Position numbers and translations under genes: made by a program. A stretch of DNA of 64,000 bases from JANQPX01 sp050633905 (lineage in GTDB: Bacteria; Pseudomonadota; Alphaproteobacteria; Geminicoccales; Geminicoccaceae). The notes under the pieces were generated by a model. The model was not told where the DNA came from, did not search any database, and saw nothing but the letters and a program-made list of their open reading frames with translations. Below, in pieces: positions 37,175 to 45,920 of this stretch (within the stretch, counting starts at the first letter, position 1; the number at the start of each line of letters is the position of its first letter). The stretch covers positions 69,548 to 133,547 of the forward strand of contig JBOEHJ010000020.1 in NCBI GenBank assembly GCA_050633905.1, written 5' to 3'.

Positions 37175-37294
37175 GCGCACCCGATATAAGACTGTGAAGC
37201 CCCTGGTAGGCAAGCCTTGCATCCCATGGTTTGGGCTGTGCTGGATCGATTAGGGTACTATCCAACGTTATTTTGGGATCTTTCGGATAGCTTC

Positions 37295-37435
37295 ATGGCA
37301 AAGTTCGCTGGCTTTCTCGTCGTCTTGATCTTGGCAGTGGTCGCTGGCGGCGGCCTCTATCTCGCCTTTTGGGATATTCCTCCACCGAGCGCCGAGGTGG
37401 TACGAACCTTGCCGGACAACCAGTTTCCGCGTTGA
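37295..37435 (+). CDS. Small single-pass membrane protein
   Basis: A 46-residue protein, ATG 37295 (MAKFAGFLVVLILAVVAGGG), with one membrane helix (about 4-26) and a short exported tail ending in the pattern FWDIPPPSAEVVRTLPDNQFPR. I recall similar tiny proteins with a WDIPxP...FPR tail beside shikimate kinase genes in other Alphaproteobacteria; that is from memory and not checked. Function unknown. It lies between divergent aroK and the downstream xerD, 109 bases before the latter. The start could be further upstream (in-frame ATG at 37217). Confidence 0.65.
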   Translation: MAKFAGFLVVLILAVVAGGGLYLAFWDIPPPSAEVVRTLPDNQFPR

Positions 37436-37544
37436 TTCATTTGGTTGGGCGGGGGCAGGAGCGGGCCTCATCTAACAGGCGTGGTTAGGAGAGGTTCGGT
37501 GCAGCATCTAGTGGCAATCGACAAAAAACCCTATTGTCGCCTCC

Positions 37545-38474
37545 ATGATCGATGCCAGCGCTGAAAGCTTCTTGGAGATGATGACGGTCGAGCGTGGTGC
37601 GAGCCGGCATACCCTGGATGCCTATCGGCGCGATATCGTGGATTATTCGACCTTCCTGCAACGGCGATCTAACAACGCGACCAAAGTCGATAGCGAAGGT
37701 ATTCGCGCCTATCTGAGCTTTCTCTCGGGGGCTGGACTAGCGGCATCGACCCAGGCGAGAAAACTCTCAGCCCTTCGGCAATATCACCGCTTCATGTTCG
37801 CCGAGGGTCACCGCCCGGATGACCCGACGCTGACCATCGACAGCCCGCGTCAGCAACGCCCACTCCCCAAAACCCTGGAAAGTCACGAAGTCACCGCCCT
37901 GCTCGAAGCAGCCCACGCGCGCCCTGAGGCGGAGGGGATCAGGCTGACAGCCTGCCTCGAATTGCTCTATGCGACAGGCATGCGCGTCTCTGAACTCCTC
38001 GCCCTGCCGCTTTCCGCTTTGGCGCCGGATCGGCAATCCTTAATCGTGCGCGGCAAGGGATCGAAGGAGCGCATGGTGCCCATCGGCCGCGCCGCGCGAG
38101 AAGCCCTGCATGTTTACCTCGCCGTACGCGACCGGTTCCTTAGCCGTCTTACCAGGGGCAGAAAATTTCTCTTTCCTTCCCGTTCAAAAGAGGGACATCT
38201 GACCCGACAGCGGCTGACCCAGCTCTTGAAGGAGCTGGCGGTGGAAGCGGGTATCGAGCCTTCTCGCCTCTCGCCCCATGTGCTGCGTCATGCCTTCGCG
38301 AGCCACCTCCTCGAAGGGGGGGCTGATCTCCGCGCTGTTCAGATGATGCTTGGCCATGCGGACATTGCGACGACAGAAATCTACACTCATGTCCAGGGCG
38401 AAAGATTGGCTGAAGCCGTGCGCACACATCACCCCCTAGGGAAACAGCACCGGGAGACACCAAGCGACGAATGA
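37545..38474 (+). CDS. xerD: Tyrosine recombinase XerD
   Basis: A 309-residue site-specific recombinase that resolves chromosome dimers at dif with XerC. The N-terminal SAM-like domain (FLEMMTVERGASRHTLDAYRRDI) precedes the catalytic domain. The catalytic residues are readable: Arg in ATGMRVSELL, Lys in VRGKGSKERMVPI, HVLRHAFASHLLEGGADLRAVQMMLGHADIATTEIYTHV with the tyrosine nucleophile in EIYTHV. It ends in a hydrophilic tail. Chromosomal context (aroKB side, malyl-CoA lyase/accA side) argues for the housekeeping recombinase rather than a phage integrase. Confidence 0.95.
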   Translation: MIDASAESFLEMMTVERGASRHTLDAYRRDIVDYSTFLQRRSNNATKVDSEGIRAYLSFLSGAGLAASTQARKLSALRQYHRFMFAEGHRPDDPTLTIDSPRQQRPLPKTLESHEVTALLEAAHARPEAEGIRLTACLELLYATGMRVSELLALPLSALAPDRQSLIVRGKGSKERMVPIGRAAREALHVYLAVRDRFLSRLTRGRKFLFPSRSKEGHLTRQRLTQLLKELAVEAGIEPSRLSPHVLRHAFASHLLEGGADLRAVQMMLGHADIATTEIYTHVQGERLAEAVRTHHPLGKQHRETPSDE

Positions 38475-38483
38475 CGGCGGCGC

Positions 38484-38510
38484 GTGGTGTGACCACATCA
38501 TTTGAGTATC
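38484..38510 (+). repeat. Dispersed repeat family 3, copy 3
   Basis: GTGGTGTGACCAC then ATCATTTGAGTATC, nine bases after the xerD stop codon. Closest to the inferred consensus of the family. Confidence 0.5.
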
Positions 38511-38664
38511 ACCGCCCTTGAAGAAGGAGCCCGAAAATCAAAGGCATGCGGGTTCCTTTGGGACAAGGTCGTTTCTAACCGATCAACAAGCCGTAGTGAC
38601 CATGTCCCGGTCGCTACTTTTTCACCGTTAACGAGACGTTAGCGCATGGGAACGACACGCCGAG

Positions 38665-38748
38665 ACCAGGTCCATGGGATCCTGGCAGACCGAGCGTCGC
38701 ATCACCTTCCTGTGGACGAATCGATTCCTAGGGCCACATGGGCCAGGC
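38665..38748 (+). repeat. Dispersed repeat family 1, copy C
   Basis: Starts ACCAGGTCCATGGGATCC, continues TGGCAGACCGAGCGTCGC, and ends GGCCACATGGGCCAGG. Arms pair imperfectly. It shares the CAGGTCCATG, GATCCTGG and CCGAGC blocks with copy A. Confidence 0.65.
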
Positions 38749-38852
38749 AACAACGTTTAATGATTGCTAGTTATGCCTTCGTTAGCGCTAGCCAGAAAAG
38801 CGCCTGAACATTTGTCGCGACGGCCTAGAGCACTTCCCGATGAGGTACGCGG

Positions 38853-38932
38853 CGCCAACCTCTCCCCCCCCCCCGAAGGACCACACCATAATGGGTGGTT
38901 AGGAGGGGGCACGGACTGGTTCCGTGGGGAGG
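38853..38932 (+). repeat. Dispersed repeat family 2, copy a, with an 11-C homopolymer
   Basis: Blocks CCAACCTCTCC, ACACCATAATGGGTGGTT and GGACTGGTTCCGT match the element at 49850 in order and spacing. The run of eleven C residues is at 38864-38874. Confidence 0.45.
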
Positions 38933-39260
38933 AAAAAAACTCTAATGAGATAATTGAGACGAAAAATGTCTCAGGCCTCATCAAGAAATAAGCGCCTGTT
39001 CTTTTGGCCCCCTGCGCTTTCTTAGCTGACGGCCGTCACCGAATGGCGTGGCCATGCCTCCGCGAGATAGCTAGCATGGCGACCGTTGGTCGCATCGCAA
39101 AGGCGGTCCGGAACATGGCATCCAGCATAGACACTAATGCTGGGCAATGAGCATTGCTCCCATGGCGCAATGCTCATGACTAAACTAAGAACACGGTTCG
39201 ATCGGATCATCAGCCCTGTCGTCCTCTGAGTGATCATGCCGATGGTTAAGGAGAAGGTTG

Positions 39261-40241
39261 TTGAGCTTTCATCTCGTTGAACAATGCACGCCCCGTCTGC
39301 AGCGCTCCGAACTGGCTGTACCGGGAAGCTCGCCAAAATTTTTCGAAAAAGCTGCCGCTTCTGATGCGGATGTTGTCTTTTTGGATCTGGAAGACGCCGT
39401 AGCACCCGATCAAAAAGAGCAGGCCAGAAAAAACGTGATAGAGGCGATCAGCGATATCGATTGGGGCAATAAGACGCTGACCGTCAGGATCAACGGCCTC
39501 GACACTCATTACATGTATCGAGATGTGGTCGATATCATCGAGCAGGCATCAGACAGGCTCGACATGATCATGATCCCGAAAGTCGGCACGGCCGCCGATG
39601 TCTACGCCGTCGACATGTTGGTAACCCAATGTGAGGACGCCAGAGGCCGAACCAAGCGTCTCGGCTTTTCCCATATCATCGAAACAGCACTTGGCATGGC
39701 CAACGTCGATGCGATCTCGGCGGCGAGCAAACGCAACGAAGCGCTTCATTTCGGTGTTGCCGACTACGCGGCATCGACCAAGGCACGGACCACCAATATT
39801 GGTGGGGCCAATCCCGATTATGCAGTTCTTACCGGCGATGCCGAAGCCACCGCGCGAGAAAATCACTGGGGCGATATGTGGCATTATGCGATCGCACGCA
39901 TGGTGGTCTCGGCACGCGCCCATGGTCTTCGGCCGATCGACGGCCCATTTGGTGATTTCAGCGATCCGGACGGCTATAGGGCGGCTGCCAAGCGCGCGGC
40001 GATCCTCGGCTGCGAGGGCAAATGGGCCATTCATCCGAGCCAAGTCGCACTTGCCAATGAGGTGATGAGCCCGCCGGAGACCGAGATAGCCAAAGCGAGG
40101 CGGGTCCTCGAAGCTATGGACGAAGCCCGCAAAGCAGGTCAAGGTGCCGTCAGTCTCGATGGCCGGCTGATCGACATCGCCTCAATCCGTCAGGCGGAGG
40201 CTCTTGTCGCCAAAGCCGATCAGATTGCAGCGAGCGGTTAG
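39261..40241 (+). CDS. mcl1: L-malyl-CoA / beta-methylmalyl-CoA lyase (CitE superfamily)
   Basis: A 326-residue HpcH/HpaI-type lyase cleaving malyl-CoA to glyoxylate and acetyl-CoA (and possibly methylmalyl-CoA). Motifs: ELAVPGSSPKFFEKAAASDADVVFLDLEDAVAPD (metal-binding Glu/Asp), VRINGLDTHYMYRDVVDIIEQASDRLDMIMIPKVG, GFSHIIETALGMANVD, and the end GKWAIHPSQVALANEVM plus LIDIASIRQAEALV. The pattern fits malyl-CoA lyases of the ethylmalonyl-CoA pathway better than citrate lyase. No ATG exists at the 5' end; AGGAG at 39249-39253 is seven bases before TTG 39261, which aligns with homologous MSF- starts. The gene symbol is by family resemblance. It is upstream of accA on the same strand. Confidence 0.85.
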   Translation: MSFHLVEQCTPRLQRSELAVPGSSPKFFEKAAASDADVVFLDLEDAVAPDQKEQARKNVIEAISDIDWGNKTLTVRINGLDTHYMYRDVVDIIEQASDRLDMIMIPKVGTAADVYAVDMLVTQCEDARGRTKRLGFSHIIETALGMANVDAISAASKRNEALHFGVADYAASTKARTTNIGGANPDYAVLTGDAEATARENHWGDMWHYAIARMVVSARAHGLRPIDGPFGDFSDPDGYRAAAKRAAILGCEGKWAIHPSQVALANEVMSPPETEIAKARRVLEAMDEARKAGQGAVSLDGRLIDIASIRQAEALVAKADQIAASG

Positions 40242-40389
40242 CTTGACGTAGCCTACTCCTGGTTCTGACAGTTGTGGCCCGCTCCCCTACCCAGCCGCCC
40301 GCCAGCGTATCGAACAATATCGGGGCGTTTTGGTTAGGAGAGTGGGCGGATGCTGGTAAGGCAAACCAAAGAAAAACGGAGACGTTATC

Positions 40390-41337
40390 CTGCTTGAGTT
40401 TGAGAAACCGATCAGCGAGCTGGAAGGCAAGGTCAAGGAGCTGCACCATCTTGCCAAGGGAAGCGATCTCGACCTTGCCGATGAAATCGCCAAGCTTGAG
40501 GAGCGCGCCGACAAGCTTCTGCGCCAGACCTATACCAAGCTGACAGCCTGGCAGAAGACGCAAGTCGCCCGACATCCGGAACGGCCCCATTTCGGCACCT
40601 ACATCAATCTGCTGTTCAAGGATTACATGCCGCTATCCGGCGATCGCACCTTCGGTGACGACCGGGCGATACAAGGCGGTCTTGCACGGTTTCGCGGCCG
40701 CTCGGTGGTCGTCATCGGCCATGAAAAGGGAACCGATACCGAAGGGCGCGTACGTCATAATTTCGGCATGGCCAATCCTGAGGGCTACCGCAAGGCCGTG
40801 CGCCTGATGCAGCTTGCCGAACGTTTCAAACTGCCGGTGATCACGCTGATCGACACACCAGGCGCTTATCCCGGGGTCGGCGCTGAGGAGCGGGGCCAGG
40901 CCGAGGCGATTGCGCGCGCGATCGAGACCTGCCTGCAGCTCACCGTGCCGCTGATCGGTGTGGTGATTGGCGAGGGTGGCTCGGGCGGGGCGATTGCGCT
41001 TGCCACCGCGGATCACGTGCTGATGCTGGAACATGCGGTTTATTCAGTGATCTCGCCTGAAGGCTGTGCTGCGATCCTTTGGCGCAACGGTGATGAAGCG
41101 CCGGCTGCCGCCGAGGCAATGCGCCTGACCTCCAAGGACTTGAAGGAATTCGGCGTGGTCGATCAGATCATCGAGGAACCGGTCGGCGGTGCCCATCGCT
41201 CGCCTGAAAAGGCCGTCTTGCAGGTCGGCAACGCGATCGAGCAGGCTATGGTGCCATTTTCTACGATGAGTGGCTCGGAAATCCGTCATCAGCGCCGCCA
41301 GAAGTTTCTGGAAATGGGCAAGAAGGAAGCGGTTTAG
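40390..41337 (+). CDS. accA: Acetyl-CoA carboxylase carboxyltransferase alpha subunit, non-canonical start
   Basis: AccA transfers carboxyl from biotin to acetyl-CoA, the committed step of fatty-acid synthesis, with AccD. The family N-terminus is plainly encoded, beginning LEFEKPISELEGKVKEL with a coiled coil through ERADKLLRQTY. Between the in-frame stop TAA at 40357 and this sequence there is no ATG, GTG or TTG. GGAG at 40378-40381 is eight bases before CTG 40390, which would give a 315-residue protein of normal length starting MLEFEKP. The first ATG (40627) would remove about 79 conserved residues, so it is not the start. Catalytic region: LIDTPGAYPGVGAEERGQAEAIA and GEGGSGGAIALATADHVLMLEHAVYSVISPEGCAAILW. 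The CTG is odd but I think real, or marks a lost ATG. Confidence 0.85.
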   Translation: MLEFEKPISELEGKVKELHHLAKGSDLDLADEIAKLEERADKLLRQTYTKLTAWQKTQVARHPERPHFGTYINLLFKDYMPLSGDRTFGDDRAIQGGLARFRGRSVVVIGHEKGTDTEGRVRHNFGMANPEGYRKAVRLMQLAERFKLPVITLIDTPGAYPGVGAEERGQAEAIARAIETCLQLTVPLIGVVIGEGGSGGAIALATADHVLMLEHAVYSVISPEGCAAILWRNGDEAPAAAEAMRLTSKDLKEFGVVDQIIEEPVGGAHRSPEKAVLQVGNAIEQAMVPFSTMSGSEIRHQRRQKFLEMGKKEAV

Positions 41338-41660
41338 TGCTCTTTCCCAAGATGCGGCTTGCCGTAACGCTCGATCCTGCGATTGGACATTGTGAGGCCA
41401 AGGCGTTGTTTTCCGCCTTGCACATTCCCGAATGTTCATGGTTTAGACCGCCGATCGGAGGCCAGACGGACCGTTCCATCATTGCTTTCTTCGCTGCCCG
41501 CCCCCAAATTTGATGAGAAGGGTCGGCAAAGGAGAAATGCCGTTGACGTCACCGCTGCATCCTTGCCGTGAGCTGGCACAGATCATGGAAAACCACGACG
41601 TGCTGGATCTTGCTCCCCGCTCTTTGTCCTCAACCCGTTTTGCCCGGATATCATCATCGA
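41338..41660. other. Intergenic region accA / desaturase
   Basis: 323 bases. A hairpin CAAGGCG (41399-41405) / CGCCTTG (41414-41420) with a loop containing a T-run lies 60 bases after accA. No T-tract follows the stem, so termination is uncertain. Open frames through the region are short and lack ribosome sites. Confidence 0.3.
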
Positions 41661-42692
41661 ATGACTGAGCGCTCCTTGAATGCCGCCGACGCGTCGACTA
41701 ATGCACGCGCCTGGATCAGCATCCTGGCGTCCTACCGCGAGCCGAGCGGCAGCCGAAGCACGATTGAGCTGCTGATCACCATCTTGCCGTTTGCCGCCCT
41801 TTGGGTACTTGCCTGGGCGACACTGAGCATCAGCTATTGGCTTAGCGCCGGCTTTGTGGTGCTTGCCGGTGGTTTCCTCGTGAGGCTGTTCGCCATTCAG
41901 CATGATTGCGGTCATGGAACATTGTATCGCAAACGCCAGTTGAATGATTGGATCGGACGCGTGCTCAGCGTCTTGACGCTTACACCCTATGACGCCTGGC
42001 GCCGCGATCATGCCATCCACCATGCGAGTTCGGGTAATCTGGACAAACGAGGTGTGGGCGACATCAACACGCTAACCGTCAAGGAATACCAAGCTCTGTC
42101 GTTCTGGGGGCGGATGGGGTATCGGGCTTACCGGCACCCGCTGACGATGTTCCTGGTTGGACCGGCCTATCAGTTTTTCCTCAGGCATCGCCTGCCGCTT
42201 GGGCATATCTTTGCGAGGAACGCGCCTTGGACCAGCACGATGCTGACCAATGCGGGCATTGTCTTGTTGTTCGCCGGCGGTATCTGGATTTTTGGCTTGG
42301 TCCCGTTTCTCATCGTGCATCTGCCAATCACGCTGATCGCTGCCTGCGTCGGGGTCTGGTTGTTCTATGTTCAGCATCAGTTCGAGGAGACCACCTGGGA
42401 CGACAGTGGGGAGTGGGATCTGCACGATGCTGCCCTTCACGGAAGCTCCTATTATGTAATGCCGGCGGCCCTTCGCTGGATGACCGCCAATATCGGCGTG
42501 CATCACGTACACCATCTCTGCAGCCGCATTCCCTATTACCGGCTGCCCCAAGTGCTACGCGACCATCCGATCCTCGCCTCCCAGGGCAGGCTGACCATCC
42601 TGGAGAGCCTGCGCTGCGTCAAGCTGGCGCTTTGGGACGAACGCCAAGGCCGCCTGGTGTCATTTCGCGAAGTGGGCGCAATGGCGGCATAG
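41661..42692 (+). CDS. Membrane fatty-acid desaturase
   Basis: A 343-residue di-iron membrane desaturase. Three histidine boxes are present: HDCGHG, HAIHH and HHVHH, plus IQ before the first box. Helices lie at about 40-75 and 185-240. ATG 41661 (MTERSLNAADAS) is chosen over a longer frame that begins in non-conserved sequence. Such enzymes (DesA/omega-6 type) insert a double bond into membrane phospholipid acyl chains, using ferredoxin or a reductase. Position of the double bond not predictable. Not coupled to neighbours. Confidence 0.9.
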   Translation: MTERSLNAADASTNARAWISILASYREPSGSRSTIELLITILPFAALWVLAWATLSISYWLSAGFVVLAGGFLVRLFAIQHDCGHGTLYRKRQLNDWIGRVLSVLTLTPYDAWRRDHAIHHASSGNLDKRGVGDINTLTVKEYQALSFWGRMGYRAYRHPLTMFLVGPAYQFFLRHRLPLGHIFARNAPWTSTMLTNAGIVLLFAGGIWIFGLVPFLIVHLPITLIAACVGVWLFYVQHQFEETTWDDSGEWDLHDAALHGSSYYVMPAALRWMTANIGVHHVHHLCSRIPYYRLPQVLRDHPILASQGRLTILESLRCVKLALWDERQGRLVSFREVGAMAA

Positions 42693-42725
42693 GTCGATCG
42701 AAGGGCCTGTCGCCGGTACTTGGCG

Positions 42726-43148
42726 TTACGTTGAGACCTTACGGGCGATGAAGGCCGGGATGCGCGCGAATGTTGGATGCCATTCTTGGTTGGGGATTTC
42801 GTCCAGACGGTGCCAATAGAAGCGAATAACATGGCTGCCGTCGTCCTTGGTCTAATGTTCCCAGCTATCGGAAAGTGGTTTCGATACACATTCGAAGAGA
42901 GGCCAGTTCTGATTCACATGGTCATGAAATAAGGAACCGAGATCCCGTTTCACGATCACGCCGCCGCCACTCTCCTCAACCATCTCTCGGATTACGGTCG
43001 CTTTCAGACTTTCATCGGGTTCGACGGTTCCCTTTACGATCTGACTTCCAGCAAGTGGATGCCGAAACGCCAGCATGTCGTTGCCCTTCCGTCCTTCGCG
43101 GAGGATGACCGGACAAACCTTTTCTATGACCTTTGATGACGGGCTCAA
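42726..43148 (-). pseudogene. NUDIX hydrolase interrupted by an in-frame TAG
   Basis: The first 98 codons carry a perfect Nudix box, G-x5-E-x7-REMVEESGG (GTVEPDESLKATVIREMVEESGG), in the segment ILREGRKGNDMLAFRHPLAGSQIVKG. The frame stops at TAG 42854-42852 after LSDSWEH but then continues without shift as TKDDGSHVIRFYWHRLDEIP, then NQEWHPTFARIPAFIARKV to a TAA at 42726. The continuation is what a Nudix C-terminus looks like, so one base change (Trp codon TGG to TAG) seems to have cut the gene. The only start in frame is TTG 43148. It might still produce the truncated 98-residue protein. Substrate unknown. Confidence 0.7.
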
Positions 43149-43247
43149 ATGTCATCCCCAGCCGTCTGCACTCCTTTTAGTCCCAGGTCTTTGTGCTGAC
43201 CAAGTATCAAGAGCGTCGGGACGTAAGTCGTTAGTAAGTCGCAAAAA

Positions 43248-43871
43248 CTAACGCTTGGCCTTGAGGGCTGCGATTGTCTCGGGCACCAGGAGATCGCCTG
43301 CTCGGCAGACGTTCCAGAAGGCATAATCCACATGATGGATGATGGTGTTCTCGAGGGATCGGACGACGAGGTCACCTTCGCCGGAATGGGCAGCCGCGCA
43401 ATGGGCGACTTCTTCCGGCAGACCCACCGTAAGGCAAATATAGACGCCAAAGGCAGGATGCCGGATGGCTGGCAGCCCCGACCCATAGGGCTTGGCTTCC
43501 CAGCGCTTTCGGTTTTCCGGATCAAACTCGAAGGGCTTGCCCACATCGTGACAAAGGGCGCCTGCGATCAAGATGTCGCGGTCGATCTTCAAATCGGGCA
43601 TGAGGGTTAAAAAATTCTCCGCCATGGTCATCGCCATCTGAGTAACGCCGCGGATATGGTCGCTTTGCTTACCATTCTTCAGACGATTGACGCCAGGATT
43701 GGCAGCAGGTTCGATCGCATCGATTGACGAAAAGCTGCTATGGGCTAGGCAAAGCGCCCAGGCTTCCACGACTTTTTGCTGGAGGTCGGCATCGCCAATC
43801 TCCTCGACCTCCGGTAGCTCCTTTCGAACGGTGGCCCTTAGCTCGTCGGTAACGTCCCGTTGCTGCAACAT
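43248..43871 (-). CDS. HD-domain metal-dependent phosphohydrolase
   Basis: A 207-residue HD-superfamily protein. The metal ligands are readable: His in SDHIRGVTQMAM, His-Asp in GALCHDVGKPFEF, and downstream HPAFGVYICLTVGLPEEVAHCAAAHSGEGD, with a final Asp in IIHHVDYAFW. No partner domain (GAF, HAMP, KH) is present, so it is not RNase Y or a cyclic-di-GMP phosphodiesterase of the HD-GYP type (GYP absent). Substrate unknown, probably a nucleotide or phosphate ester. It starts 51 bases before the convergent repeat-free gap to pccA and is co-directional with it. Confidence 0.83.
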   Translation of the reverse strand: MLQQRDVTDELRATVRKELPEVEEIGDADLQQKVVEAWALCLAHSSFSSIDAIEPAANPGVNRLKNGKQSDHIRGVTQMAMTMAENFLTLMPDLKIDRDILIAGALCHDVGKPFEFDPENRKRWEAKPYGSGLPAIRHPAFGVYICLTVGLPEEVAHCAAAHSGEGDLVVRSLENTIIHHVDYAFWNVCRAGDLLVPETIAALKAKR

Positions 43872-43937
43872 CGCCTTCCCCCTATTTTTGTAACATTGTT
43901 CATCCCGGGCAGGGGCAGCGCTATCCGCTATTGCCCG

Positions 43938-45920
43938 TCAACCGAAGGCGATCAAGATCTCATCGGCGGCGACCGTCGCCCCTGCCTCAACTTTTACCGT
44001 TTCCACCACCCCATCCTGCTCGGCGCGGAGCACATTTTCCATCTTCATGGCCTCCAGCACCGCCAGCTCCTGACCGGCCTTCACCTCTTCGCCGGAGGTC
44101 ACTGCGATACTGACGATCAGACCCGGCATCGGTGACATCAGCCATTTCGAAAGATCCGGTTTTTCCTTTTTTGGCATGCGGGCTGCGAAGTCGGCCGCTT
44201 GTTTCGTCCGGACCAGCGCTTTGACCTCTACACCACCATGGGTGAGCTGATAGCCCTCGATCATCGGGTCCACCTGCACCACGACCTCGCGCCCGCTGAC
44301 CTTTGCTCGGGCCAAAGGCTTGCCCGGCTGCCAATCAAGGTTGAGATCCACGCGTGCGCCATCAATCTCGACATGATGCCCATGTTCGTTGCTGCCGACC
44401 TGGACGGCAACATCCTCCTCGCCCAGGCTCACCACCCAGTCGACGGGAATACTTGGCTTTTTCGAGGTGAGCTGGCCGGAAATCTGGGCGGCGCGTTTAG
44501 CCTCGGTCAGGCTGAGCGTCGCGGCAAGCGCCGCCAAGCCGGATTTAGCGCCTGATGACAACGGTACGCCCTCGAAACGCTCGCCAAATTCGTCGGCGAT
44601 GAAGTTGGTAGAGAGGTTGCCAGCACGAAAACGCTCATGGTGGAGCAAGGCTGAGAGAAACGCCATATTGTGCCGCGGGCCACGCACGTAATAGCCATCA
44701 AGCGCTGTTGAAAGCCGATCAATCGCTGTCGCGCGATCGCTGCCATAAGCGCAGAGCTTGGACAGCATCGGGTCATAGAACATCGTGACCTCACTGCCCT
44801 CGACCACGCCAGAATCGACCCTGATCCCCTCGCCTTCGGGCTCGATATAGCGCTGCAGACGGCCAATCGCAGGGAGGAAACCACGGCCTGGGTCTTCGGC
44901 ATAAACCCGAGCTTCCACCGCCCAACCGGTCAACTGCACATCGCTTTGATCGAGCGTCAGCCGCTCGCCAGCCGCAATACCGATCATTTGCTCGACAAGG
45001 TCGAGGCCGGTCACCAATTCGGTGACGGGATGCTCCACCTGAAGCCGGGTATTCATCTCCAGAAAATAGAAATTTTTGTCCTTGTCGACGATGAACTCGA
45101 CGGTGCCGGCCGAGAAGTAGCCGACAGCCTTGGCCAAGGCGACCGACTGCTCGCCCATCGCTCGGCGCGTCGCCTCATCCAGAAAGGGGCTCGGAGCTTC
45201 CTCGATAACTTTTTGATGGCGCCGCTGGATCGAGCATTCGCGCTCGCCCAGATAGATGACGTTGCCCTGCTTATCGCCCAGCACCTGGATTTCGATATGG
45301 CGCGGTTCCTGGATGTATTTTTCGATAAACACGCGATCATCGCCAAAGGATGAACGCGCCTCACTCTGCGAGCGCTCCAGGCCTTCCTTGACGTCGCCCT
45401 CATCGAACGCAATGCGCATGCCCTTGCCGCCACCGCCAGCGGCCGCCTTGATCATCACAGGATAGCCGATCTCGCCAGCGATACGTGCCGCATCGGCCAC
45501 ATCGTTTACTGGATCGGGATGGCCGGGAACGGTGCTCACACCGGCTTCGACCGCAAGCCGTTTGCTCTCGATCTTGTCACCCATCGCGCCGATCGCCGCC
45601 ACGGGCGGACCGATAAACGCGATGCCGGCAGCCTCAAGCGCCTCGGCGAAGGCGGCGTTTTCAGACAAAAAGCCGTATCCGGGATGAACCGCTTCCGCCC
45701 CTGTCGCCTTGCAGGCGTCGACGATCTTCTCGATTTGCAGATAGCTCTCAGCAGCAGCAGGCGGCCCGACAAACACCGCCTCATCCGCCATCCGGACATG
45801 AAGCGCATTTGCATCGGCTTCGGAATAAACTGCGACCGAACCGATTCCAAGCTTTTGGCAGCTGCGGATCACTCTACAAGCGATCTCACCACGATTAGCA
45901 ATCAGGATTTTTTTAAACAT
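43938..45920 (-). CDS. pccA: Propionyl-CoA carboxylase alpha (biotin-carrying) subunit
   Basis: A 660-residue biotin carboxylase/BCCP fusion that, with PccB, makes methylmalonyl-CoA from propionyl-CoA. ATG 45920 gives the standard N-terminus MFKKILIANRGEIACRVIRSC. ATP-grasp motifs: VHPGYGFLSENAAFAEALE, MIKAAAGGGGKGMRIA, GERECSIQRRHQKVIEEAPSPFLDEATR and FYFLEMNTRLQVEHPVTELVTGLDLVEQMI. The C-terminus has MSPMPGLIVSIAVTSGEEVKAGQELAVLEAMKMENVL with the biotinyl lysine in EAMKMEN. Propionyl rather than acetyl preference is inferred from length and overall pattern. pccB lies 2.3 kb away, same strand, with two opposite-strand genes between. Confidence 0.93.
   Translation of the reverse strand: MFKKILIANRGEIACRVIRSCQKLGIGSVAVYSEADANALHVRMADEAVFVGPPAAAESYLQIEKIVDACKATGAEAVHPGYGFLSENAAFAEALEAAGIAFIGPPVAAIGAMGDKIESKRLAVEAGVSTVPGHPDPVNDVADAARIAGEIGYPVMIKAAAGGGGKGMRIAFDEGDVKEGLERSQSEARSSFGDDRVFIEKYIQEPRHIEIQVLGDKQGNVIYLGERECSIQRRHQKVIEEAPSPFLDEATRRAMGEQSVALAKAVGYFSAGTVEFIVDKDKNFYFLEMNTRLQVEHPVTELVTGLDLVEQMIGIAAGERLTLDQSDVQLTGWAVEARVYAEDPGRGFLPAIGRLQRYIEPEGEGIRVDSGVVEGSEVTMFYDPMLSKLCAYGSDRATAIDRLSTALDGYYVRGPRHNMAFLSALLHHERFRAGNLSTNFIADEFGERFEGVPLSSGAKSGLAALAATLSLTEAKRAAQISGQLTSKKPSIPVDWVVSLGEEDVAVQVGSNEHGHHVEIDGARVDLNLDWQPGKPLARAKVSGREVVVQVDPMIEGYQLTHGGVEVKALVRTKQAADFAARMPKKEKPDLSKWLMSPMPGLIVSIAVTSGEEVKAGQELAVLEAMKMENVLRAEQDGVVETVKVEAGATVAADEILIAFG

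Larger units (their letters stand above)
38475..39260. other. 786-base gene-free gap with repeats of three families
   Basis: No coding potential. It holds a family-3 motif (38484), a family-1 palindrome (38665-38748) and a family-2 element with an 11-C run (38853-38932). It is the only gap carrying all three families. Confidence 0.6.

Noticed and set aside
37545..38474. Integrase of a mobile island
   Set aside because: Sequence motifs and neighbours (aroK/aroB, accA) fit the housekeeping XerD; no attachment-site repeats or cargo seen.
38864..38874. Phase-variable gene controlled by the 11-C run
   Set aside because: No reading frame crosses the run and no gene starts nearby.
42852..42854. 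UAG read as tryptophan, because two broken genes both have TAG at a likely or conserved Trp position
   Set aside because: Intact genes here end in TAG (accA, thiL, the 4614 binding protein), and the FGE remnant also has a TGA and a frameshift, so ordinary decay explains it.
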